Positions 1 to 5,872 of a stretch of 10,817 nucleotides of DNA are shown in pieces. The translations under genes were made by a program, and so were the position numbers. The stretch is taken from assembly GCA_023416275.1 (NCBI GenBank), contig JAEZIB010000081.1, forward strand, positions 1 through 10,817. The letters run 5' to 3'. The DNA comes from Bacillota bacterium (lineage in GTDB: Bacteria; Bacillota; Clostridia; Acetivibrionales; DSM-1351). Every line of letters begins with the position of its first letter. Positions within the stretch are counted from its first letter, which is position 1. The notes beneath the pieces were generated by a model. It was not told where the DNA came from. It did not search any database and saw nothing but the letters and a program-made list of their open reading frames with translations.

Positions 1-148
1 ACCAAATGTGGGGCCCGCCACTGCTAAAGCAATAATTTCCTTTAGAGAAAAGAATGGAGGCTTTAAAAAACTTACAGATATTATGAAAATTACAGGCATA
101 AAACAAAAAACCTATGACAAAATCAAAGATTTTATATGTATTGAATAA
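1..148 (+). CDS. ComEA-like helix-hairpin-helix protein, C-terminal fragment
   Basis: An open frame enters from the left edge (first full codon at position 2) and ends with TAA at 146-148, giving 48 visible residues. It begins PNVGPATAKAIISFREKNGG and continues through a second segment ITGIKQKTYDKIKDFI before the stop. This is the paired helix-hairpin-helix arrangement (xGxGxxxAxxIIxxRxxxGxF, then a second hairpin xxGIxxKTxxKIK) at the end of ComEA-type proteins. In that family the domain binds double-stranded DNA without sequence specificity; full ComEA is a membrane-anchored receptor for DNA uptake in competence. The N-terminal anchor lies outside the window, so a stand-alone ComEA-domain protein of other function cannot be excluded. 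Family assignment is strong; the competence role is inferred. Confidence 0.8.
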   Translation, partial: PNVGPATAKAIISFREKNGGFKKLTDIMKITGIKQKTYDKIKDFICIE

Positions 149-208
149 GACATGCAAGTTAAGGCTAACAAGGCTCAGTTATTAGAATGGCTAACAGTAC
201 CAAAAGAA

Positions 209-232
209 AAGACCGACCCAAAGGTCGGTCTT
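209..232. terminator. Bidirectional intrinsic terminator
   Basis: A perfect 10-bp stem AAGACCGACC / GGTCGGTCTT surrounds a 4-nt loop (CAAA). On the plus strand it lies about 60 nt after the ComEA-like stop and is followed by only a weak T-rich tail (TAGATAATTTT). On the minus strand the stem is followed by TTCTTTTGG, a better U tract, and it sits downstream of the small minus-strand gene at 363-512. It therefore probably ends transcripts from both convergent genes. Confidence 0.8.
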
Positions 233-362
233 AGATAATTTTAAGGAGAAACCGTTTAGTTTTCAAATTTATTATATAGTTTTGCTGTAAAAAATCAATT
301 GGCATAAATGAACGATAATTTAGTCGAAATAAGCAAGATATTATACAAAATTAACATGTGCA

Positions 363-512
363 TTATTTCGCTAAAATAGGAATAATAAAAACTGATATTA
401 AAATGTAAGAAATCAGAAGAGTAATTGAAGGGAAAATAAACCCAAATAGTAATAATTTAAAGTTTTTTTTGCGTCTAAATTTTTTATGTCTTTTGAACCT
501 TGTATTTCTCAA
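363..512 (-). CDS. Small basic single-span membrane protein, 49 aa
   Basis: On the minus strand a TTG codon at 512-510 lies 6 nt after a perfect AGGAGG (complement of 519-524) and opens a 49-codon frame ending at TAA (365-363). Residues 1-19 are very basic (MRNTRFKRHKKFRRKKNFK) and residues 20-47 form one hydrophobic segment (LLLFGFIFPSITLLISYILI followed by SVFIIPILA), so the predicted protein has a cytoplasmic positive tail and one membrane anchor. The terminator at 209-232 lies downstream in the correct orientation. The organisation resembles the N-terminal anchor of larger clostridial envelope proteins such as SPOR-domain proteins, so it may be either a true small protein or the surviving 5' end of a truncated gene. 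No family is recognised. The non-ATG start and short length keep the confidence moderate. Confidence 0.5.
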   Translation of the reverse strand: MRNTRFKRHKKFRRKKNFKLLLFGFIFPSITLLISYILISVFIIPILAK

Positions 513-524
513 TGGCTACCTCCT

Positions 525-726
525 AGAATTTAAAATAGTATTTTATGACTATGTTAAAAAAATTTTTATTAGAGCTAAGATTATTAGTCTGATAGAAAGC
601 TTAGCTATTACAAAAATTAACCCAGCATTATATTTTTAAATAAAACACATATAATTTACAACTGGAAAAGAACTAATAGTTAAAACAAATAAAGTGTAAA
701 ACTGATATTTATTAATTTGTGATTAA
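525..726. other. Divergent intergenic spacer, nothing recognised
   Basis: AT-rich spacer between the small minus-strand gene and the promoter of the ECF gene. I see no ORF with a ribosome binding site, no RNA gene and no strong hairpin. It should hold the promoter for the minus-strand gene, but no convincing -35/-10 pair is visible. Confidence 0.4.
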
Positions 727-735
727 TGTTATAAT
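727..735 (+). promoter_or_regulatory. Extended -10 promoter for the ECF S-component gene
   Basis: TGTTATAAT fits the extended -10 pattern TGnTATAAT with a perfect TATAAT at 730-735. No good -35 lies 16-18 nt upstream, which is tolerable for an extended -10 promoter. It predicts a start near 742 and a leader of about 175 nt before the ATG at 917. The same nonamer occurs before the glycosyltransferase gene at 4764. Confidence 0.45.
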
Positions 736-741
736 AACTAT

Positions 742-916
742 ATTATTGCACTAAATAGCATTTTTATTTGTGTTATGGAAAATTATGTTTATAAAATATT
801 AAGAATAGCAGCTAGGGATTTTAGAATAACTGAATTTCAGATATACAATAGCTGGTAATAAATATACATTACAAAGTATCTTTCCAAATAAATTTACATA
901 AAAGGAGTAATTAGTT
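742..916 (+). promoter_or_regulatory. Long 5' leader of the ECF gene with nested stems
   Basis: If transcription starts near 742 this 175-nt leader precedes the transporter gene. It holds a 6-bp stem CAGCTA (809-814) / TAGCTG (849-854) that encloses a smaller CTGA (830-833) / TCAG (837-840) hairpin. The ribosome binding site AAAGGAG is at 901-907, 9 nt before the ATG. S-component genes of ECF transporters are often controlled by vitamin riboswitches, but I do not recognise the conserved core of the TPP, FMN, cobalamin, THF or preQ1 classes here. A regulatory role is inference from leader length and gene type. Confidence 0.3.
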
Positions 917-1453
917 ATGAACAATAAAGTTTTATGGATTACAAGAACAGCAGCGCTTACAGCCTTACTCATTGTGATGCAGGCTGCAACTTCTTCTCTT
1001 GGCAATACCTTAGTTACAGGTTCAATTGTTAATTTGATTTTAATTGTTTCAGTTATGACCTGTGGTGTGTCTACGGGAATAACAGTGGGAGTGATTTCCC
1101 CGATATGTGCAAAAATTTTTGGTATAGGACCATTTTGGTCGTTAATTCCATTTATAATTGTGGGTAATATTGTTTTGATAATTCTATGGCACTTGATTGG
1201 AAATTGTAAGACTAAACAAAATAAGTTGTCATATGTTATTGCAATTATTGTGGCGGCTGTTGCTAAATTTTTAGTTTTATATCTGGGGATTGTTAAGCTT
1301 GCAATTCCTGTTTTTCTAAAGCTTCCTGAACAAAAGGCTATTGTTATATCAAATATGTTTTCCATTCCGCAATTAATAACGGCTCTTATTGGCGGTGCTC
1401 TTGCTTTAATAATACTGCCTGTGCTGAAACGTGCTATTAAGTCTAAAGGATAG
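917..1453 (+). CDS. ECF transporter S component (substrate-binding membrane subunit)
   Basis: 178-aa hydrophobic protein, about the normal size of an S component (170-200 aa), with about five to six membrane segments (roughly residues 8-27, 36-58, 75-96, 105-125, 142-170). Recognisable pieces are TGSIVN at 34-39, the small-residue stretch GVSTGITVGVISP at 50-62 and PFWSLIPFIIVGN at 72-84, the usual pattern of a common clostridial ECF S-component family (TGxxVN ... IPFIxxGN). S components bind a vitamin or vitamin precursor and dock onto a shared energising module (EcfT plus EcfA ATPases). No such genes lie nearby, so this is probably a group II system with a module encoded elsewhere. The substrate cannot be assigned from sequence. 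Start ATG 917 is supported by AAAGGAG 9 nt upstream. No clear terminator follows directly. Confidence 0.82.
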   Translation: MNNKVLWITRTAALTALLIVMQAATSSLGNTLVTGSIVNLILIVSVMTCGVSTGITVGVISPICAKIFGIGPFWSLIPFIIVGNIVLIILWHLIGNCKTKQNKLSYVIAIIVAAVAKFLVLYLGIVKLAIPVFLKLPEQKAIVISNMFSIPQLITALIGGALALIILPVLKRAIKSKG

Positions 1454-1495
1454 ACTATAGTATGTATCAATGGGAAGGTTGATTGAAAATAATTG

Positions 1496-1583
1496 CATGA
1501 ATTAGTTGGTTTGCCTCCACTTTTTCTGGAAAGCCGACATGATGTGGTTAGATATAATGCTAAGATGCTAGTACTAATTCATG
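1496..1583. repeat. 88-nt element bounded by an 11-bp inverted repeat
   Basis: CATGAATTAGT (1496-1506) and ACTAATTCATG (1573-1583) are perfect reverse complements. Between them lie smaller complementary pieces: TCCA/TGGA around CTTTTTC near 1517-1531, and CCAC (1517-1520) with GTGG (1553-1556). It lies between the ECF gene and the thrS promoter. It could be the folded 3' end of the ECF transcript, a small RNA, or a palindromic insertion. It has no U-rich tail and matches no class I know. Confidence 0.4.
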
Positions 1584-1726
1584 TTTAATCTTTTGCATCA
1601 AACTATTGATAAGTCCTAAGTGATATGGATTTTTTATGAAAGAATGTTGATATCGTTCTATAATAAGTGATGGAACTGTAATTATTTAATTTTAATTTTT
1701 CCAATATAACACAAATTCAAGAGGTA

Positions 1727-1755
1727 TTGACACACTAAAATTGTGAGAATATAAT
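1727..1755 (+). promoter_or_regulatory. Consensus sigma-A promoter of the T-box/thrS transcript
   Basis: TTGACA (1727-1732) and TATAAT (1750-1755) are both perfect consensus hexamers separated by exactly 17 bp. The predicted start is near 1762, about 30 nt before the first conserved T-box stem. Such a strong promoter suits a gene whose expression is limited afterwards by leader termination. Confidence 0.93.
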
Positions 1756-1794
1756 TAAGAGAAGATATTTTAATTCTGTCTTAATATTGAAATT

Positions 1795-2077
1795 AGCGTT
1801 GATGAGAAGAGTAAGTAAGAAACAAGGCTTCAGAGATTGAGCACAATAGCTGAAAGTGTTCAAGCCTATGCTTTACTGAAGACCACCTCTGAGCTACATC
1901 GTTGATTACGTTATAATCCTTGTACAAAATGCAGATTTTTTAAATAAATGTGATGATTTGCACAGTAATTTATCTTTAAGCAAAAAATAAATTTTGTACA
2001 AAATGAGCAGCAAGTAGGGTGGAACCGCGAGAATAACTCTCGTCCTTATATTATTATATATAGGACGGGGTTTTTTT
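1795..2077 (+). promoter_or_regulatory. T-box leader (tRNA-Thr sensing) controlling thrS
   Basis: The leader carries the hallmarks of a T-box riboswitch in order: the stem I base with GATGAGAAGAGTA (S-turn AGTA at 1810-1813), the distal CAGAGA (about 1831-1836), the specifier loop ending in GAAGACCACCTCTGAGC (1879-1895), a long stem III, and the T-box core AGGGTGGAACCGCG at 2016-2029, followed by a terminator. The specifier reads ACC at 1882-1884; the next triplet 1885-1887 is also ACC, so either register gives threonine. In this class uncharged tRNA pairs with the specifier through its anticodon and with the TGGN bulge through NCCA, stabilising the antiterminator. Here the bulge is TGGA (2020-2023), which predicts U as the discriminator base of tRNA-Thr. 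Stem III is unusual: TTGTACAAAAT (1920-1930) can pair with ATTTTGTACAA (1991-2001), and the second arm belongs to a perfect 14-nt palindrome. Assignment is very secure. Confidence 0.96.
2041..2077 (+). terminator. T-box leader terminator
   Basis: CGTCCT (2041-2046) pairs with AGGACG (2062-2067), with further A-T pairs inside, followed by a run of T at 2071-2077. The 5' arm is also needed by the antiterminator with the T-box core, which is the switch: the hairpin forms when tRNA-Thr is charged. Confidence 0.92.
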
Positions 2078-2240
2078 ATTTATTGAGAACTTTTAGAAGT
2101 AACAAAAATATAGCGAATTTCCCACATAAGCTAGATTTTATGATATCTATTGTTCTTATAATAATTTTCAGTAAATATATGATATAGCAACATATTTTTT
2201 ATAACGGACAACAAACAAAAATAAAATGGAGGTATATGCT

Positions 2241-4178
2241 ATGATAAGAATTACTTTGAAGGATGGCAGTTCAAAAGAGTATCAGAAGGGTATTACAATA
2301 CAAGAGGTTGCTGAAAGCATTAGTGCCGGACTGGCTCGAGTGGCATTAGCAGGTGAGGTTGACGGGAAGGTAAAGGATTTGAACTTCAAGCTTGAAAGTG
2401 ATTGTACTCTGAATCTGCTGACTTTTGCTGATGAAGGTGGAAGATTTGCATACAGACATACTGCATCACATGTTTTGTCACAAGCGGTAAAAAGACTGTT
2501 TCCCGATGTTAAGCTGGCAATAGGTCCAGCAATTGATAATGGTTTTTACTATGACTTTGATACTGAAAAGAATTTTACACCAGATGATTTAGCTAAGATT
2601 GAGAAAGAAATGGAAAAGATTATTAAAGAAGATTTACCATTAGAAAGGTACACTCTTCCAAGAGAAGAGGCAATCAAACTTATGGAGGAAAAGGGCGAAC
2701 CTTATAAAGTCGAGCTAATTAAGGAACTCCCCGAAAATGAAGAAATATCCTTTTATAAGCAAGGTGATTTTGTTGATTTATGTGCGGGTCCCCATTTATC
2801 TTCAACAGGAAAGCTTAAGGCAATCAAGCTTATGAGTGCTACTGGTGCTTATTGGAGAGGCAACGAGAAAAATAAAATGCTCCAAAGAGTTTATGGAACT
2901 GCATTTCCTAAAAAGAGTGAACTAGAAGAATATGTAACTCAGCTTGAAGAAGCTAAGAAGCGTGACCATAATAAGCTTGGCAGGGAATTGGAATTATTTA
3001 CTACTGCTGAAGAAATTGGTCAAGGACTACCTTTGTTAATGCCAAAGGGAGCAAGAATTGTTCAGACTTTGCAGAGATTTGTTGAGGATGAAGAGGAAAG
3101 AAGAGGTTATGTTCTGACAAAGACTCCATTTATGGCAAAGAGTGATTTGTACAAACTATCTGGACATTGGCAGCATTATAAAGATGGTATGTTTGTATTA
3201 GGTGATGAAGAAAAGGAAGATGAGGTAATGGGTTTAAGGCCAATGACTTGTCCATTCCAGTTTATGATTTATAAATCAAAACTTCATAGCTACCGTGATT
3301 TGCCGATAAGATACGGAGAAACATCAACACTTTTCAGAAATGAAGCTTCAGGAGAAATGCATGGGTTGATACGTGTGCGTCAGTTCACTATTTCAGAGGG
3401 CCATTTAGTTTGTACGCCAGAACAATTAGAAGAAGAATTCAAGGGTGTTGTTGATTTGATTAAATATATGATGAATACTCTTGGTATTGCGGATGATGTA
3501 ACCTATAGATTCTCAAAATGGGATCCTAATAACAAAGAGAAATATATTGGAAGTGCAGAGGATTGGGAAAACGTTCAAGGGAAGATGAGAACTATTTTGG
3601 ATCATTTAGAGATAAATTATAAAGAGGCTGAAGGTGAAGCTGCTTTCTATGGTCCAAAGCTTGATATTCAGGCTAAAAATGTACATGGAAAAGAAGATAC
3701 CATAATAACAGTACAGGTGGATTTTGCTCTTGCAGAACGTATGGACATGGTTTATGTTGATAAGAATAATGAGAAGAAGCATCCATATATTATTCATAGA
3801 ACTTCAATAGGATGCTATGAAAGAACTCTTGCAATGCTTATTGAAAAATATGCCGGCGCTTTCCCAACATGGCTTAGTCCTATACAGGCAAAAATACTTC
3901 CTTTAGTAGACAAACATCATGATTTTGCTTACGAGGTTGCAGCTGCGCTAAGAGATAAAGGCGTTAAAGTTGAAGTTGACACAAGAAATGAAAAAATCGG
4001 CTACAAGATTAGAGAAGCTCAGATGGAAAAAACTCCTTATATGCTGGTAATTGGTGATAAGGAGATGGAAAACAATGCTGTAGCCGTTAGGTCTAGAAAA
4101 GAAGGAGATCTTGGAGCATTAGCTGTTCAGGATTTTGTAAATAAAATTGTTGAAGAAATAAAAACCAAGGCTAGATAA
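2241..4178 (+). CDS. thrS: Threonyl-tRNA synthetase
   Basis: Charges tRNA-Thr with threonine in the cytoplasm. The start is placed at ATG 2241, giving 645 aa: GGAGG at 2228-2232 lies 8 nt upstream, whereas an in-frame ATG at 2226 overlaps that ribosome binding site. Domains in order: TGS (about 1-62); editing domain with H73, H77 and C181, H185 (HTASH, CAGPH), which hydrolyses mischarged Ser-tRNA; class II catalytic core (about 245-540); anticodon-binding domain (about 545-645). The zinc ligands are C337 (MTCP), H388 (SEGH) and H519 (YIIHR), and motif 2 contains FRNEASGEMHGL near 365-375. The core differs from the common bacterial form: MTCPFQF replaces the usual MNCPGHM, and RVRQFTISEGH replaces RVRGFTQDDAH. 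These look like marks of a divergent clostridial ThrRS branch rather than damage. Expression is controlled by the T-box just upstream. The 2078-2225 gap shows nothing else. Confidence 0.97.
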   Translation: MIRITLKDGSSKEYQKGITIQEVAESISAGLARVALAGEVDGKVKDLNFKLESDCTLNLLTFADEGGRFAYRHTASHVLSQAVKRLFPDVKLAIGPAIDNGFYYDFDTEKNFTPDDLAKIEKEMEKIIKEDLPLERYTLPREEAIKLMEEKGEPYKVELIKELPENEEISFYKQGDFVDLCAGPHLSSTGKLKAIKLMSATGAYWRGNEKNKMLQRVYGTAFPKKSELEEYVTQLEEAKKRDHNKLGRELELFTTAEEIGQGLPLLMPKGARIVQTLQRFVEDEEERRGYVLTKTPFMAKSDLYKLSGHWQHYKDGMFVLGDEEKEDEVMGLRPMTCPFQFMIYKSKLHSYRDLPIRYGETSTLFRNEASGEMHGLIRVRQFTISEGHLVCTPEQLEEEFKGVVDLIKYMMNTLGIADDVTYRFSKWDPNNKEKYIGSAEDWENVQGKMRTILDHLEINYKEAEGEAAFYGPKLDIQAKNVHGKEDTIITVQVDFALAERMDMVYVDKNNEKKHPYIIHRTSIGCYERTLAMLIEKYAGAFPTWLSPIQAKILPLVDKHHDFAYEVAAALRDKGVKVEVDTRNEKIGYKIREAQMEKTPYMLVIGDKEMENNAVAVRSRKEGDLGALAVQDFVNKIVEEIKTKAR

Positions 4179-4208
4179 GGTTTAAAAAAGTACAATGCAA
4201 GATATTAT

Positions 4209-4234
4209 AGGTGGAATCTTAGAGGATTTCACCT
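4209..4234 (+). terminator. Probable thrS terminator hairpin
   Basis: AGGTGGAATC / GATTTCACCT form a 10-bp stem with one G-U pair and a TTAGAG loop, 31 nt after the thrS stop. Only a short T-rich tail (TTTAATG) follows, so termination strength is uncertain. Confidence 0.6.
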
Positions 4235-4454
4235 TTAATGCTTGGCTAATTTATTTGAAATAAATACAATCTAAATAGAAATTGCTAAATAGACTACGAC
4301 AGTTCCTATTCAGAAGGAGCAGAGCTTCATAAAAACTAAGAATACTGATTATGACTGATCTTGATGTTTTAAAAGTACAATATAAAATTATTATTGGTTA
4401 ATAAACAGCTTTGCTAGAAATCAGTATAAATCAAGAGGATGCATTCTCATCTTC
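4235..4454. other. Non-coding spacer after thrS
   Basis: No ORF with a ribosome binding site. An 11-nt string AAAAGTACAAT at 4371-4381 repeats one at 4186-4196 just after thrS, with weak similarity on both sides, which may be chance in AT-rich DNA. Nothing else recognised. Confidence 0.35.
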
Positions 4455-4479
4455 TCAGCTGATAGTAATTTACTTTTAT
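4455..4479 (+). repeat. 25-nt intergenic repeat, copy 1
   Basis: Matches 22 of 25 positions with 7578-7602. Shared core: TCAGCTGAT, one variable base, GTA, then TT and ACTTTTAT. In both places a structured region lies shortly downstream. A shorter match AG(C/T)TT(T/A)GCTA occurs exactly 48 nt upstream in each copy (4407 and 7530). Confidence 0.45.
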
Positions 4480-4533
4480 TCACTAATTATTTTAAATGCA
4501 GTTTTATTTTTTATATTATTTGATAATAATTAT

Positions 4534-4619
4534 AACGAGGCAACAAAATGTTCTCCACTTCTATAAGTGGCGTGTACCGCTTTTGTTTTAAGGCGGGAGA
4601 GAATGTCTCTGGCCTCGTT
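4534..4619 (+). ncRNA. Candidate structured RNA: four stems plus possible pseudoknot
   Basis: An 8-bp closing stem AACGAGGC (4534-4541) / GCCTCGTT (4612-4619) encloses three hairpins: CCACTT-CTAT-AAGTGG (4555-4570), CCGCTT.../AAGGCGG (4577-4596, one bulge) and AGAGA-ATG-TCTCT (4598-4610). The junction sequence AACAAAA (4542-4548) is complementary to TTTTGTT (4581-4587) in the loop of the second hairpin, so a 7-bp pseudoknot is possible. The result is a compact four-way junction of 86 nt. It is much more GC-rich than its surroundings. It is not a tRNA (no T-loop or anticodon arm of tRNA form) and I do not recognise a riboswitch core. Alternatives are a riboswitch or small RNA before the glycosyltransferase gene, or a palindromic remnant of an IS200/IS605-like element, possibly in the opposite orientation. 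Confidence 0.5.
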
Positions 4620-4636
4620 GAAATTCCGCTGATGTA

Positions 4637-4667
4637 ATGAAATTTTTCTACAATCGAAAAATTTCAT
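4637..4667. repeat. Perfect 12-bp hairpin
   Basis: ATGAAATTTTTC (4637-4648) and GAAAAATTTCAT (4656-4667) are perfect reverse complements around a 7-nt loop TACAATC. It is A-T rich and lies between the four-stem element and the next hairpin. No T tract follows, so it is unlikely to be a terminator on the plus strand. Confidence 0.6.
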
Positions 4668-4685
4668 ATTGAATCTAGGCGTTAT

Positions 4686-4731
4686 AATAATCAACTCAAC
4701 TTTCACATCTGAAAAAATTGAGTTGATTATT
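4686..4731. repeat. Perfect 14-bp hairpin upstream of the glycosyltransferase gene
   Basis: AATAATCAACTCAA (4686-4699) and TTGAGTTGATTATT (4718-4731) are perfect reverse complements; within the 18-nt loop TTTC and GAAA can pair too. It ends about 33 nt before the putative promoter at 4764. It could terminate a transcript starting near 4534, be an operator, or be the end of a palindromic element. Confidence 0.6.
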
Positions 4732-4763
4732 CAATTTATTAATACAAATTAGAATAACTAGTA

Positions 4764-4772
4764 TGTTATAAT
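4764..4772 (+). promoter_or_regulatory. Extended -10 promoter of the glycosyltransferase unit
   Basis: TGTTATAAT with perfect TATAAT at 4767-4772, identical to the nonamer at 727-735. No good -35 is visible. The predicted start is near 4779, leaving a leader of about 35 nt. Confidence 0.5.
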
Positions 4773-4813
4773 GAGTTTTGTAAAAAACACAGCTGGAAAG
4801 CGAGGAAAATTAT

Positions 4814-5791
4814 ATGCAACAAAAACTGCTGTCAATAGTTGTTCCTGTTTATAATGAGCAGGAAGTTATAGAAGAAACCTTCAGAAGATTATCAGAGGTA
4901 TTCAAGGATTACTTTATGAAAGTAGAGTACATTTTTATTAATGATGGAAGTAAAGATAATACATACTTTAAGCTGGGGCAGATTGCAAAGAATAACCCGC
5001 AGGTCCGTATTATAAATTTTGCAAGAAATTTTGGTCATCAAATTGCAATTACTGCTGGCATGGATTATGCTAAAGGTGATGCGGTTGTAATAATTGATGC
5101 CGATTTGCAAGACCCTCCTGAGGTTATTATACAAATGGTTGAAAAGTGGAAGGAAGGATATGAAGTAGTATACGGAAAAAGATTGCAGAGAGAAGGAGAA
5201 ACCTTTTTTAAAAAAATTACAGCAAAAATGTTTTATCGCTTTTTGGACAGCATGACAGATGTCAAGCTTCCTGTTGATGTTGGTGATTTCAGACTTATTG
5301 ACAGAAAAGTGTGTGACTCAATGAAGTGCTTGCCTGAACGTTCAAGATATGTCAGAGGATTAGTGAGCTGGGTTGGATTCAAGCAGACAAGTGTAGAATA
5401 CAGACGTGAAAAAAGGTTTGCAGGAGAAACAAAATATCCTCTTAAGAGAATGATAAAGCTTGCAGGAGATGGTATTTTTTCCTTTTCATACAAACCCTTA
5501 AAGCTGGCGACCTTTACAGGCATGATTATTTCAGCCTTTAGTTTTATTTATCTTATAGTGGTTTTAGTACAGAAGTTTATCAAGAATGATGTTGCATCGG
5601 GATGGGCATCTTCAATGGCGGTATCTCTGTTTTTCAATGGTGTTATGCTCATTGTTTTAGGTATTATGGGAGAATATGTGGGTAGAATATATGAGGAAGT
5701 GAAGGCTAGGCCTCTATATATAGTTGGTGAGTTAATAGGCTTTCCTGAAAATAATAGCGAAGAAGAAAATAAATTACATTATGAAAGTTAA
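4814..5791 (+). CDS. GtrB/DPM1-like polyprenyl-phosphate glycosyltransferase (GT2)
   Basis: 325 aa, the usual size of GtrB/CsbB/YkcC-type enzymes, which transfer a sugar from a nucleotide-sugar to undecaprenyl phosphate at the inner face of the membrane. The GT-A domain fills residues 5-225: SIVVPVYNE (7-15), INDGS (42-46), the metal-binding DADLQDPPE (95-103), GDFRL (157-161) and RSRYVRGLVSW (176-186). Two C-terminal membrane segments follow (about 231-253 and 266-289), as expected of the two-span DPM1-like bacterial group. ATG 4814 has GAGG at 4802-4805, 8 nt upstream. The next gene, 81 nt downstream on the same strand, encodes a GT-C enzyme, the usual user of such lipid-linked sugars; a GtrA-like flippase is not present in the window. 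The sugar and the final acceptor (wall polymer, lipid or protein) cannot be read from sequence. Confidence 0.93.
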   Translation: MQQKLLSIVVPVYNEQEVIEETFRRLSEVFKDYFMKVEYIFINDGSKDNTYFKLGQIAKNNPQVRIINFARNFGHQIAITAGMDYAKGDAVVIIDADLQDPPEVIIQMVEKWKEGYEVVYGKRLQREGETFFKKITAKMFYRFLDSMTDVKLPVDVGDFRLIDRKVCDSMKCLPERSRYVRGLVSWVGFKQTSVEYRREKRFAGETKYPLKRMIKLAGDGIFSFSYKPLKLATFTGMIISAFSFIYLIVVLVQKFIKNDVASGWASSMAVSLFFNGVMLIVLGIMGEYVGRIYEEVKARPLYIVGELIGFPENNSEEENKLHYES

Positions 5792-5872
5792 TGGAGTTAA
5801 ATAAATTGTAAAACTATTAATTGGAGGTGCTTAGTCCATTTCGTTACTTTTATTTATATATATAAGTTTGAC

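Noticed and set aside
799..1470. Long minus-strand open frame opposite the ECF gene
   Set aside because: It covers a gene with clear family features and a ribosome binding site on the plus strand; the minus frame lacks a ribosome binding site and a protein-like pattern.
4181..4398. Imperfect direct repeat around AAAAGTACAAT at 4186 and 4371
   Set aside because: Only 11 nt match exactly and the flanks align poorly in AT-rich DNA, so chance is a fair explanation.
4351..4401. Short open frame starting MTDLDVLKVQYK
   Set aside because: Only 16 codons, no ribosome binding site, and no sign of conservation can be judged.
4534..4619. tRNA or tRNA-like gene
   Set aside because: Four stems are present but there is no T-loop consensus, no seven-base anticodon loop, and the stem lengths are wrong.
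4629..4667. Hammerhead-like pieces (CTGATG followed by GAAA)
   Set aside because: The two core strings are separated by only TAAT, leaving no stem II, and the core pattern CUGANGA is not met.
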